From contig JAJNNY010000009.1 in assembly GCA_022453515.1 (NCBI GenBank), positions 62,001 to 126,000 on the forward strand: DNA of 64,000 bases, in the 5' to 3' direction. A model generated the notes under the pieces. The model ran no database searches. It worked only from the letters and a program-made list of their open reading frames with translations, and was not told the DNA's origin. Shown here one piece after another: positions 24,672-36,348 of this stretch. Origin of the DNA: Astrocystis sublimbata. Taxonomy: Eukaryota > Ascomycota > Sordariomycetes > Xylariales > Xylariaceae. Position 1 is the first letter of the stretch, and each line of letters opens with the position of its first letter. A program made the position numbers and the translations under genes.

Positions 24672-27099
24672 TCATGCGATAACCACGGTCTGACATGCTA
24701 ACTCCCTGAATCGCTCGCCATACATGACTCCATGAATATAACAGTCTCCCACTAGCTCATAGTCAGCCGAGTCCGGCTTCTGTCTCAAGGTCAGGGGTAG
24801 CCGACACCCCTGGATGAGCCAAATATCATCTCCTTGCCGCGCTCCAGGCGCCATCATGCCCAACAATCCGCTTTCTGACCATGCAATGCACCGTCGAAGC
24901 GACTCTTCGATGACGCCGGCAAACGGCCGATTAGGGTGCTTGCTCGGGAGCATCGTGCTCGCCGCCCCGAGCGCCTGATGTAGAAACGGTACCTTATGCA
25001 ACTTGGCCTTCCTCAGCATAGCCGGTGCCCAACGCTCTTCCTTCCATGAACGAAAGCTCTGGAGGGCGAACTCTTCCCCGTGCGCCATAAAGTCACCGCA
25101 CAGTGTCTTCATGTACGCGACTTCACGCGGCTCGCCGGTCGCGCCGTACATGGCGTTAGCAGCAACGGCGTCTATGCCTAGCACGAAGTCATCCCATTGC
25201 ACGAGCATGTCAGTTTGCAGAGACACATCTGCTAGTACCCTATACGACCAGCCCAACATGTCGCCGGCGGCGCTCAGATTTTCGCGCATGCCGCGCTCCG
25301 GATCCTCGAACACGGAGACTTTGGCAGTGTAGTCGCTGTATTCGAAGTTGCTGTCAGGGAGAGCCCCCGCGATGCTCCGGACTTCAACCGCTGGGGTCAG
25401 TAATTGCTCAAGAAACGGGAATTCGCGGGTGACTCAGGAGCACAGTTACCGCTTAGGCGAATAAATGCCTTCAAGACTTGCTAAAAGGGGAAATAAACGA
25501 CTCCACGGAACACTTACTCCGGTCAATACGGTGCCCGCGCAGCTGCAGTCGGTTTCCGGGCAGGAAGATGGGGATTGGCAGTGTGGAAAACCCGGATGCG
25601 TTGAAAGGAGTAGGTGGATTATCAGGATTTCCGCTATGTTCCCTCGCGAAATAGGAGTGCAGCTGCTCTTTGGTATCGGACCAGTCGCACACCCAAGACG
25701 GCAATTTTGCTGCAAGAGCTGTGTTCCCTCGGGGAACGGCAAAGATATCTAGCGTGTCACAGTACGCGATGATCGCTTTCGTTACTTGCATATATACTTC
25801 TTCGGTTTCGAGACGATAGTCAGCGGTGAGCTCTAATTCATCTAGGTCTGTCACCGTTAGGCCCAACAAAGAGAAGACCTTGTCCCGGGGATCTGTAGCG
25901 GCTGCAGTTCGGAAGTTTCTCAACAGCTCTAGAAGTTCCAACTCATAAATATCGGAACCATTGACCGCACTAGAGCGCGCCGAGTCCAGTTTGAACACAG
26001 GGTTGAACAATGTGGTCTTGGACTCGGCTCCATGCCAGCCCAAGTAGAAGCAGAGAAGTGCTCCGGAATGGAATACGTCCCAGGGCAGCTCGTGGTCGCC
26101 ACACTTCAGTATTGACTTTCTTCCGAGCGCGATTTCCTGAATGATCCAGCATCGTCGGAAATACGGCCGGTCGAGCAGCTTGTACAGAGCACTAACCTCG
26201 GCTTCAGAGGGGCCGGTTCCAATGCTTTCCTCTGGGATCTTTTCGTCCTTGTAAAGCAGGGCTCGGAAGTCGAAGGTCCCGTCCGCCACCCCTTCGTGAT
26301 GCACGTCGTGTAAGCGTTGGAGCAAGGCAAATGCAATGTCAACACCAACAAAGGTTTGGCCCAGCCAGGAGATGGTTTGCTGTGCGTTGGAGTACACATC
26401 TCGCATTCTCGAGACTTGTTGCGTCCGGTCATCTACGTCTCCCTGGTTGATGCATATCGCGTCAATCCATAGGAGGCGGGGCGAGTCCGGGCGTCGCAGG
26501 TCGCGTAGGGCCAACTTAAGATTTCTCGTTACGTCGAGGCGACGGCCGTTGCAGATTATGGGATACGTATCAGCCTGGTCACCCCAGGTGTAGGATAGAG
26601 CTTCGTAATCTGCAGAGTCGATGGCAGTGGTTTCGATAACCACTTCGATGGCGTCCCACCCTTCACCTGGGAGGAGGTGGACGATGCGGATGAGATGAAT
26701 CGGACTGGGAGGCATCTTCTCATATGTAAGATTCTCTAGCTGCTCTTCCTTGTCGGTGGGATGGAGCCATTCTTGGAGTCTTGTTTGATAGCTACTGTAT
26801 TCTGCGTGCTCAGCAGCTCTGGCTTTCTCCTCAGGTGTCATCTTCTTCAATGCGCTCTTCTTGTATTCTTCTCTGTATGCATCCTTCATTGTCTGCCTAA
26901 AACCAGAAGAGGATGAGCTCGACACTGTGGCCATCGCCGGCCGAACTGGTTCTGTTTGCGCCTTTTCCTTTTCCTCACGAGACGCGTCGTCTGACTCCGG
27001 CGCCTTCGATTCGACAGAGTTCCATCCTTCCATGAATCCGTCTTTGCTGTCTTTCACCACCTCGCTGAAACGAGACCAGATTGAGGGTTTTGAAGGCAT
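24672..27099 (-). CDS. HET-domain (heterokaryon incompatibility) protein
   Basis: Three exons, downward: 27099-25518, 25476-25450 and 25390-24672, give 775 residues. The HET domain occupies about residues 160-330 with its three signature blocks: YEALSYTWGD, RLLWIDAICINQGDVDDRTQ and the later YFRRCWIIQEIALGRKSI. The first 130 residues are a charged, Ser-rich extension ending in an Ala/Glu/Lys helix. The C-terminal third is the variable region of the family. HET-domain proteins trigger cell death when genetically different hyphae fuse. The middle of the gene needs a 41-nt intron and a 27-nt exon to join HRIDR to ILKAFIRLSAVEVRSIAGAL. The result looks right, but the splice details need transcript support; without splicing the frame stops at 25471. 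Confidence 0.85.
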
Positions 27100-28983
27100 C
27101 CTGATAGTTTGAAGCGTTCAATCGACATGCAAGCGTTGTTGAAAGAAATGAGGTAAGTTTTGTCGCTCGCTTATCGAACGTGGTCTCACGACTATTCGTC
27201 AGACAACCTCATTTGCCTTGATGGCTCACGGTTGACTGAGAAGCGCTCTCAAAACGGGGGAATATAGGCGACAGGAAGACGAGCTTGCTTCACCTGCAAC
27301 GTGGACTCTGTTATAACATCAGGGTCGAAACTCACGCCTTCGTCGAAAGCAGGCAATGAGATGGCGCCTTGGGTCAGCTCAGCTTCGAGTCTAGACTGAG
27401 CTGAAGCCACCACGGGCCATGATCGACTAGGATTCCTCGTACGAACTAACGACTAGCCCAAATTCTAAACTACCTAGGTAAGCCAAAGTCAATCTCGCCA
27501 AGTACTACGAGTACTCGTATTTCCAACATAACAGGCGAGACAGGGGCTGCTCTGTGGCTTGTGAGTGCTAAGCTATTCGAGCTAGATCTATACAAGGATT
27601 TAGAGCGCAACAGGTTACCCCGGACTTTAGGTCAATCTAGCATTTACACTTGAAAGATAGTTTCTCTTGACGATTCGGTAGATATGACCAGACAAGATGG
27701 CGCAGTGGGTACTCAACGCAGAGGGAGGGGAGGGCTCAGGAATGTGGGATCTAATGTTTCATTCTACATATGTCATAAATGAAGTAAATGTGAGAAAAAG
27801 AGAGAAACCGTCCGTCTCTACACCGCATTATACGGAGCACTCCCTAAATCAAGATATCAATGGCCTAGACTACCACAATAAGTTCTCTCATCGAGAACGC
27901 GGTATGACATAGGGAGGTAGACGTGTAGCGCATTGACAATCGTCCCGGACAAGAAGTGGCAAGAGTGCTTGCTTAGCTTCCCCTAAATGGAAATATGGCC
28001 TTCTTGCGGTACAGCTTATACAGGACGTAAATACAGGTGACTGTCAGCCCTTACAGTTCCACGGGCCGCAGGAAATCATGGCATCCTTGCCTATTGTATC
28101 TTCGTTTGACGGATGCGATTTGAATGCATCAGCTGAGCATGCAGTCATTCGGAGTAACTAACTTTGACACTCTCTGCCTATTTAAAATAATACTCACCTA
28201 CCCAGCTTTTCCATCTATATATTTCAGACTACAATGCAATATGAGACCGTGTCTATTAAGAAAGTCGGCATTTAAGATTGAACGCAATAGCTCCATGTCG
28301 TGAGAGGTTCGAGAGGTACTCGTAGTGCCACCATGTATTAGCTGACAAACCCTGTGCATTGGAGCTTGGCAGGCTTGGCAGATGTCCTCCGAAAGGTGGA
28401 GCTTGCCAGCTGCTCGCAGCTCTGATACCACCACTGACAACAGCCCACTCGTGGCTCGTGTGCAAGAACTGCTGTCGCTCTGTGGCGTGCCAGAGGAGGC
28501 TCAGCCATCTTGAATGCTTACAAAGTACTTACCTCCTTAGTATGCTGTTTGGCTTCAGATCTATCAAACATAGCAACCCTATTCTGTTCCCCATCGCGGT
28601 GCCTGTTATACCGCAACATCAAGAATCTCCGCTTTTCGTCCATTGTTTACAAACATGTGCTAGTGCGTAGTACTTCTCAACATTGGCGGCCTGCCTGACA
28701 AGTTACAAACAAACCTTATGTCTAACACTGGCCATGACTGGCTAGACTTCTAGTGCACTTGAAATACACAGGATCGATATCAAGTATCCAATAGTCAACT
28801 GTGCGAGCTGCGATACTGCCCTAGAAGCATACCATTGCTCCCCATCGTCAGACTGGTCAGCGTCGCAGAGACATAGTCTGACATTGGGACCTTAATACTC
28901 ACATACCGCTCTATGGCACACAAGAGTGTCACGCCTGCGTCACCCCAACGTTGGTCGGATCAGCCGAAGCAACAGAAATCGCC
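27100..28983. other. Divergent intergenic region between HET and EED genes
   Basis: About 1.9 kb separating two divergent start codons. No gene is visible. One CCTAGG motif lies at 27471-27480. Since EED proteins often have longer N-termini, an additional small upstream exon of the EED gene could hide in the last few hundred bases; I found no convincing one. Confidence 0.45.
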
Positions 28984-31047
28984 ATGCCGTCAACTGTCAA
29001 TCAAGATGATTGGGACCTACCTCGCTTAAGGGCGTCAATAGGCTTCGAGGTGAGCTGCTCTCGCCGATTGCGTTATGAGTGGTACTTTGATACGAGGTGG
29101 CTGACTACTGCGTCTTGGTGCTGTAGGATGACTTCCAGTACTTGTCATCGGATGACCAAGACACAGGTACGATAGGGCTGAGCGGATTGTGTGGTTGGCT
29201 GTGCTGAATTCTGGCAATAGAGTTCTTCGACGTGAAGTTCTACCCATACGCAGATGACACTCACGATTCCGTCTTTGCTGCTGTGAGTAAGAAACACGTT
29301 CGTGCCCCGCGCTCACTTCGACGACGGACAAGCCTAACCCTCACTAGATCGTAATATATCGCCTTTCAAATAAGACAAACCCCCCATATGAGCTCGTGCA
29401 ATTAATCAGAGATGACGATGTACGTTTGTTGAGATCTGCGTCATTGAGCTGTCATGTTAACATTCGCTAGGAAGACGCGTTGAATTGCAGCTGCACCTGG
29501 TCAAAGGACCCTGAAACGGAAGCACCTTGGCTATGCGTTGCCGGTCGGGATGCCTTGATAAAAGTCTACGATGTCATCGCAGGCACTTTAGTCAAGGTAA
29601 GCCATGAACTTCGACCAAATTGGCACAAACATCGCTGATGAGAGATATGCCATTTTCAGGCCCTTAAGGGACATGGCGGTGTAAGTTTGCGAATTTCAGT
29701 GTTCTAGCTTGAGCTTACCGATACCCAGGAAATTAACGATCTGGCCACATGCCCGACAGACAGTTCCTTAATAGCATCAGCATCTGACGATACAACTATT
29801 CGCATATGGAGTCTCGATCCCGCTTGGGAGAAACAACCATGCGTATGTATACTCGCAGGAGAAGGTCATACAGCGCATCTTTTGACAGTTGTAAGTTACC
29901 TGATGACCGGAAGTTTGGGTTCTGCTTTCGCCGAAACAGTGCGACTGATGACTTGCAGGCTTTCCATAGCACTGGCAGATATATTCTCTCGGCGGGTCAT
30001 GATAACGTTGTCTGCTTGGTACGTATTAACGAAGCTCTAATTACCACCCGAGTATATTTACTGACCTTGAGTCCAGTGGACGTTACCTGATTTACCACCG
30101 GAGCCAACTGGGAACCCGGCTCAACCACTCGCCGTCCACTACCCGCATTTCTTCACTTCTGAAGTACACAGTGGCATCGTCGACTGGTACGTTACGTCAT
30201 GGCTTCCTCAAGGGTATATTGACTAATCGGGTTGCTTTGAAGTGTTGCGTTCTTCGGAGACCTTGTTCTATCTCGGGCCTGTCACGAAGACATTATCGTG
30301 CTTTGGCGTATCGAGGGTTTTTCATCAAAGGATCCGCCTCTTTCTGCAAGTGAAGCACCGACGACAAGCGATCCTGAACGCCTGACTCGTTCGGCGTTCG
30401 CTCCCGTGACAGCTTCATCCTGCCCTCCGCAATATACCCGATTGGTACAATTTGATACACCCAATTGCGGCCATCAATTTTACCTACGTTTCAAACTCTA
30501 CCATCGTGAGGGGAAACACCCAGTTCTCGCATTTGGAAACGCCCACTCGACTATTTTCTTCTGGGACCTCGCACGCCTCTTGGGCTACCATGATTTCATC
30601 AACGATTTACACGATCCGGACCGGGATCGGCTGCAACCCATCCATCGGCCAGGATGGCTGGTACCAGTCCAACACAAAAACAAAGGGGATACCATCAACA
30701 AATTGAAGGACACTGCTAGTGACAGGGAGTCGGTTTTCTCGGGCCGTACTGGTAGTGTGGACGCCGAAACTCATGCCGATCTCAACGTCGACTATGGATA
30801 CGAGACACTTGAGTCGTGGAGGGACAGGTATGATTTGACTCATGTGGAAGAGTCTGTGGTGGCCCACACGCATATCAACATCACTGTTAAAGACTTTGTT
30901 GGTCGCCAGGTGGCCTGGAGCGCTCACGGTGATTGGTGTGTCGTTGTGGGGAGCAAGAACCTTGCTATAGTTCTCCAACGCTGGGCTAAGAGGGACAATG
31001 CGAGCAATGCTCAATCCTCACAACCTTCCAGTAACATACAAGGCTAA
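28984..31047 (+). CDS. eed: WD40 protein EED/ESC homologue, Polycomb repressive complex 2 subunit
   Basis: Ten exons close in phase to 507 residues: 28984-29049, 29127-29166, 29221-29282, 29348-29419, 29471-29596, 29660-29680, 29729-29890, 29959-30018, 30077-30186 and 30243-31047. WD40 repeats are clear (ASASDDTTIRIWSLD, ILSAGHDNVVCLW). The repeat order and several non-repeat blocks match animal EED: HYPHFFTSEVHSGIVDCVAF then FGDLVLSRACHEDIIVLW, later QFYLRFKLYHREGKHPVLAF then GNAHSTIFFWDL. EED binds trimethylated H3K27 and activates the EZH2-type methyltransferase, so its presence implies facultative heterochromatin in this fungus. The ATG at 28984 is the first in frame; the frame is open a little further but has no ATG. 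The 21-nt sixth exon (ALKGHGG) is unusual. Confidence 0.87.
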
Positions 31048-32145
31048 TCTTACAGCGTGGTGCAGTTGCCAACTGGCACGGTTAATTATAGAGCGGTTGT
31101 TCAAATAAAAATAGCGCATTATCTTTCAAACCCCTCAGATTCGAAAACACTTTTTAGAGAAGCCTAGTATAGGATGAAGAGGACCACTGCTGCAATGCAT
31201 TCACCCTCTTTCTATTCGGCGTCATTGAGGGAAACCAGCGTCCTGCTAGCTCCGACTAAAACAAGTTCCTATCGGCTTCATCGGAACACCATCTTAAGAT
31301 GTTCATCGTGCTAAGAGCCATTTCATGTCATCCGTGATATGCTGGCCAGCTCTATTCGTAAATGCTATTCGTTGCTAGGTCTACGGTAGGTATAAAACCC
31401 CGCGAGCCGTGTTCACAAGGCGCAGCACAGCCATCTCGGCCAAGCGTCAGAATAAGCTATGCAGTCATCACATACTATTACGTTACGTATCCTAGTGCCG
31501 GCAAGCCGACTAGTGTTTTGGGTAGGGCTGACAGCTATACACCTTTCGCGGGGGGTTACTACGTAGATCTATAACTAAAAGAAAGTGGACATATTTCTGA
31601 TTCCACATGAAATGCCCACCTGTTCTCGCTCGGAGAAGATGGGTATTTTGTATTTGCATACAACTTGCCTCACGTCACCCGGCGCCGCTGCAATGCGCTA
31701 CTCATGGACCAATGTTCGGCTTCGTATTATTGCTTGAGAAATCAGATGACACTCATCTGACGACGCTAATGGGGGATTACGAGTTCTAGGCGTTCATGGG
31801 GCACCAACACCGAAGCTAATGCTTACAAGTTGCTCAATACGATTCAAGCATCCCAAAGCTGAAAAGACATAATATGACCTACATTATAAGGGCGTAATGC
31901 TCGTCTTACGCCGCGATGAAGAAGAAAGTGAAGTCCTACGCCTCGATACGTATTGGAACGATAGAGCGGTAGGGAGAAGTAGGGCTTCATGGCTGACCAC
32001 CCTCGGAGTATAAAGGGTGCTTCTCGCCGCTGATTGCAACAATTTCTGTTTCTATCACAACATCACAATCTAATCATCCCATCTTCCCAATAAGCCAACT
32101 CTTTGCAACAGGAAGCTTTCTCATAAGTTCCCAAAAGTCGACACG
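31048..32145. other. Intergenic region upstream of the small secreted protein gene
   Basis: About 1.1 kb with no supported gene. Its right end holds the TATA box and C/A-rich leader of the gene at 32146. Confidence 0.45.
32008..32015 (+). promoter_or_regulatory. TATA box of the small secreted protein gene
   Basis: GTATAAAG lies about 135 nt before the ATG at 32146. A C/A/T-rich leader free of ATG codons follows, the pattern of strongly inducible fungal genes. Confidence 0.5.
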
Positions 32146-32473
32146 ATGAAGTCCTTCGCTTTCGCCACCCTTATTGCTACGGCCCTCGCCGCCGCTTCAT
32201 CTGGCCTGGAAACTCGCCATGGCGGACCTATCTGCACTCCTCCTTCGTACGTGTGCAAGCCTGATTACTCTGGCTGGCTCGTATGCAACGTTGATGGAAC
32301 ATACTTGGTCCGTTACCCCGCGCCCTCGTCGTCTTTCTTTTCTTGACTACTCACTGTTGCTTCATCGTTCTGAGTTCAAGCTAATGTTTCTTCCTTTCGA
32401 CTCGTAGGATGGTGGTGTTTGCCCTAAGGGAACTAAGTGCCAGTCTATTGACAACCTGCCATACTGCGTTTAG
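32146..32473 (+). CDS. Small secreted six-cysteine protein (effector-like)
   Basis: Exons 32146-32307 and 32408-32473, separated by a 100-nt intron, give 75 residues. The first ~17 residues (MKSFAFATLIATALAAAS) are a clear signal peptide; a short spacer (GLETRHGG) precedes the mature domain. The mature part has six cysteines: CTPPSYVC, VCNVDG, GVCPKGTKC and PYCV at the very end, enough for three disulfides. The second exon supplies half of them, which supports the splice. It resembles no family I can name with confidence. Small size, secretion and cysteine content fit apoplastic effectors, antimicrobial proteins or spore-surface proteins; none can be chosen from sequence. AT-rich gene-poor DNA follows it. 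Confidence 0.72.
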
Positions 32474-34605
32474 ACGCCAATTCTTCCACAACGATTGCTC
32501 CAACTTTGGCAATTGGATATTGGTTTAACAATTGGGATGGACTTTCAGTCTACTGTCCGCTGACATACGCAAGAAATGGAACACACTCCTTTTTGTGATT
32601 GAATTACGAGATGAGCACACTCCTTACATAATCAATTAGTATATTGATCACATTCTTGTCCCAAGATCGTTATCCCTGGTTTTTAAATTTAACGTGGCAG
32701 AACCTTTACTTATGAAATGAAGTGAAAATCCTTAGAAGCTGTTATATCAAGGAAAACCCATGAGATTGGTGATATGAGCAAGATAGAGTGTGCTGCTACA
32801 ATAGTAATGATGCTTAAACGCCAAACTCGGGCTGAATGAAAAATTGGTTTCCACCTCCCAGATAAGGGAATAAATATTCGTTATGCTGTAGAGGCGAATT
32901 AAGCACCAATCTCAAGCTAGAACCATGACACTACTACAGTGTGACAACTGCTACTACTAGTAGAAGATAACAGTCAGCATATTCTGACATACATGAATCA
33001 TTTCAATCTGGAATCCTCACTCCCAGATTGCAGCCGTGACCAGAAAAGGGGCTGCCGGCCTCTGCACTGATTGCACCAAGTGGCATTGGCTCATGAAATT
33101 GCATTATTGAGCTGGTCATCATCTTGAACAGTTTAGACCCCCTCAGTTGTCTATGTGAGTCAAATGCTTTTTAAAATACATAATTCTGCTTGCGAATGCA
33201 ACTCCAGTTATTTGCGCATACCTTTTAACAACTTTCACGCCAATTGAGACTGATTGATGTTGCGGTCCACCTGATTCGAGGATATTTCCGAGTGAATTTA
33301 TCAAGCCAATAGTGTGTCAAAGGCTTGGGCCAGGATGCACGTCAAGCTGCACGAATCAGGACCATCTAGAGTTGTCGGATTCACCTCCCTCCCAATCTTA
33401 TCCTTTGACAGTAAAGGGGCAAGCTGGCGCGACTGGATGCTCGCAATAAATACACTGAATATGTAGATTACATCTGAATTGTAATTTAAACTATGCGATG
33501 CATTTTCAAAGTTTCAGTGTTTAAAGTGATTGTTTCAAACCGCCCAGTTTTCATAATACGTGAGTTTTCTTTCTTAGTTTGAATGCACATCGTGTTACGA
33601 TAAATTGTAAGTGACAGTCAATTTTCACCGGAGAAGATGACACTCATATTCATATGGGGCATGTAAAAATCTAGAACTCACCTTGGTTATGATATGTACT
33701 GCAGTGTACATTGCTCGAAAGACTTGACTGCCCATGACCACTACGTACTGTTCAAGTATTAGATCTAATTACCACAAACGCCATCACATTGTTCATTAAC
33801 ACGCATCCGGCGAGCAAACCCAATGGACGCGTGCTTTTAAGATCTACGATGTGCACGTTTAAACTATAATCATACCCGGGAACATGTATAATTATTTTCC
33901 GTCTCACTACTCCACCACCCTCTGCATTGAGCCCTTCACCTTGAGCAGCCCCCGCCCTGGATTTGAACGCCATTTCCCCGGCAGAGCTTCAAGGCAAGTA
34001 ACATTGGGAGAGATCTCCCAGCGGGGGAATATCTTGGTATGAGCTGGTACCAGAAGTGATCAGCGCAACGCCGCAATATGGTAAAAGTACTATAGTCACG
34101 GTTCCGGTAATTCAGCCGCCCACCCCAGAAGATCTCTTGACTTCATGGGGTCTGCAGATCAGTACATACACATGCCCAGGGAGTTGGAGACCAATTACTT
34201 CTTGAACTGCTTGGCAAATTTATACTATGAGATCTATTGCCCAGCTTTGGAGTAGCATAGTGCACCGGCATTTGTGAGATATGGCCGCACGGTTGCACCG
34301 AAATGAAGTCGTACCACATGGCGCAGGGCATCTCTCCGAAAGGAGTCGACCAATATCAATTGGCCAGTCACGGTCGGGGGAATTTGCTAGCTCCGCGCAA
34401 CGGCCTGAATCGCGGCTAAGCTGCTTTCCCAGGACGGAGATTGGCCGAGGACGGTGAACCGGTTGATAAGATCGACGAACTCTAAAGCCATGGCGTAAAT
34501 ATGATGTTTATATAAGATCCGATGCCCGATGCCCGGATACCTCACAATAGTTGAGTGATCTCAACACCTCCCACGAGATTCGGCAAGCTTGTCTGAACGG
34601 TCAAA
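32474..34605. other. AT-rich intergenic region
   Basis: 2.1 kb that is visibly richer in A/T than the flanks, especially 32580-33760. It shows no coding signal, tRNA or recognisable transposon. The promoter of the dioxygenase gene is at its right end. Confidence 0.5.
34507..34515 (+). promoter_or_regulatory. TATA box of the intradiol dioxygenase gene
   Basis: TTTATATAA lies about 92 nt upstream of the ATG at 34606. Confidence 0.45.
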
Positions 34606-36051
34606 ATGGTGAGCTTTCGATCACTATCCCTCGCAGCACTTTGCGGCACGGCGCTCGCACACCCAGGTGAACATCACGACGCAGTCAAGCGTCGTCGGGA
34701 TCTCCTGCACAATGAACTGGGCATTCGAAATGCGGAGGCCGCGGTAGTAAAATGCAGGAGCAGTTCGAATGGGCAAACCATGGCGCGAAGTGCAGCTATG
34801 CGACGTGCTGCGAAGGCGGCCGAACTTCGCGAGAAGCGAGATATCGAGCACAGTACGTTGCTTCATCGTCGATCAATCCAGAATCGTGGTTGTTGCTACC
34901 AGGCGGAGTTCAAAACATTAACGATAGACGTTAGCACGCATGCGAGCCAGGCAAAACCAGGACCTGTTGGACGAATACATGCAAACATGCCACGACCAAA
35001 CAGATAACCACCGCGACTGGTCTAAGTCAACGCCTCATGAGACGATTTTCGCTTCTAATTCGACGATCGGGCTTGCACCCGAGACAATCATTGGACCGTA
35101 CTGGGTCGGTGGCGAGTTCATCCGCTCAAACATTGTCGAAGGCCAGGAAGGCATCCCGGTCTACTTAGACTTCCAATTCAGTGGGTTTCTTCGTCCTTAT
35201 TCGCGTTAATAATCAAGCAGAAGGTGGAATCTAATCGGCTAAATAGTCGACACTTCAACCTGCGCACCTGTGCCAAACATGCTCGTCGATGTTTGGCATG
35301 CGAATTCAACAGGTGTATACTCAGGGGTGGTGGACGGCGCCGGCCTTGACTCCACGTGGCTCCGCGGAGTTCAAATTTCGGACCTCGAGGGTGTTGTCAA
35401 CTTCGAAACCGTGTTCCCCGGACATTACATAGGACGCGTCAATCACATTCATGTGACCACCAACCGTGGCGGCAAGCTGCTCGATAACGGCACCTATACA
35501 GGAGGAACAGTCAATCACAGTAAGTCATCTTGAGTATCAAAGCAAAAACTTGTAGTTACCGATATCTGACCTCGCATTTTACTATAGTCGGCCAGATGTA
35601 CTTCGACCAAGAGTTGATTAACGCCGTCGAGGGAATGAGCCCTTACACGCGAAACTCGATGCGCTTGACATACAACAACGAGGACTTCCTGACCTCGCAG
35701 CAAGCAAGCCGTGACTACGACCCGTTCTTGGACTACGTAATGCTGAGTGACGATCCCAATGACGGTCTGCTGATGTGGGCTACCATTGGCATCAACGGTA
35801 CTGCTGACTACGACTCTTTGGTCTCGTCTGGCGCGTGGTATTACAAGGAAGGTGGTGTCGATACCTCGCCGAAGTGGAATTTCACGATGCCCCCGGGTGG
35901 TTTCCCATTCCCGCCCATGCCAACTGGGTCGTTCACTCCACCGGCTGGCTTCCCAACAGGGTTCCCCGGGTTCCCGCCCATGCCCACGGGAACTCCTAAG
36001 AAATTCTGGGGACCGTGTATGAAGAAGAAGCGCGACACCGACAGTGCGTAG
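34606..36051 (+). CDS. Extracellular intradiol ring-cleavage dioxygenase
   Basis: Exons 34606-34852, 34935-35180, 35247-35519 and 35588-36051 give 409 residues. A signal peptide (about residues 1-18, ending in ALAHPGEHH) is followed by a basic propeptide-like stretch and then the dioxygenase beta-sandwich. The four non-haem Fe(III) ligands are present: Tyr in IIGPYWVGGE, Tyr and two His in FPGHYIGRVNHIHV. The Asn-x-Ser/Thr sites fit secretion. The family cleaves catechol-type rings between the hydroxyls; secreted members act on lignin- or plant-phenol-derived catechols. The C-terminus is a Pro/Gly-rich tail with two copies of FPPMPTG and a basic end. The second acceptor could alternatively be at 34946/34947; both keep the frame and differ by four residues. 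Confidence 0.86.
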
Positions 36052-36348
36052 GACGTTGTATTGTTTAATGGCATGGATTGGTATATAGCCGTACAAATAC
36101 ATGTTCGAAGTCTTGAGCAACTAGCAACGTATAAAATGAATTGGAGATGATGCACAATGAGTTGAGCTGAGCTGCCTTAGTGGTCCCAAATCATTGGTAT
36201 GGAGTGCCAAGTCGACGGGTTCGTTGAGTTATCTTGATCGACTGGAACCTTCAACGAGTGCGATCCTCGCGACCGTCAAGCCAGCTAGTGCAGTTGACAC
36301 AGCGAGATGCCTAAATGTGTCAGTGAAACCCAATATCTAATGCAGGAA
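36052..36348. other. Convergent intergenic region
   Basis: 297 nt between the stop codons of the dioxygenase (+) and the channel gene (-); 3' UTR sequence, no gene seen. Confidence 0.4.

Noticed and set aside
28951..28983. Upstream in-frame extension of the EED homologue
   Set aside because: The extension begins with TTG and contains no ATG before 28984.
33752..33973. Minus-strand stretch with GTTCAAATCC, resembling a tRNA T-arm
   Set aside because: The flanking bases do not pair into a T-stem, and no acceptor or D-arm is present.
35515..36120. 201-codon minus-strand frame opposite the dioxygenase
   Set aside because: It covers the catalytic exon on the wrong strand and spans the sense intron; no family resemblance.
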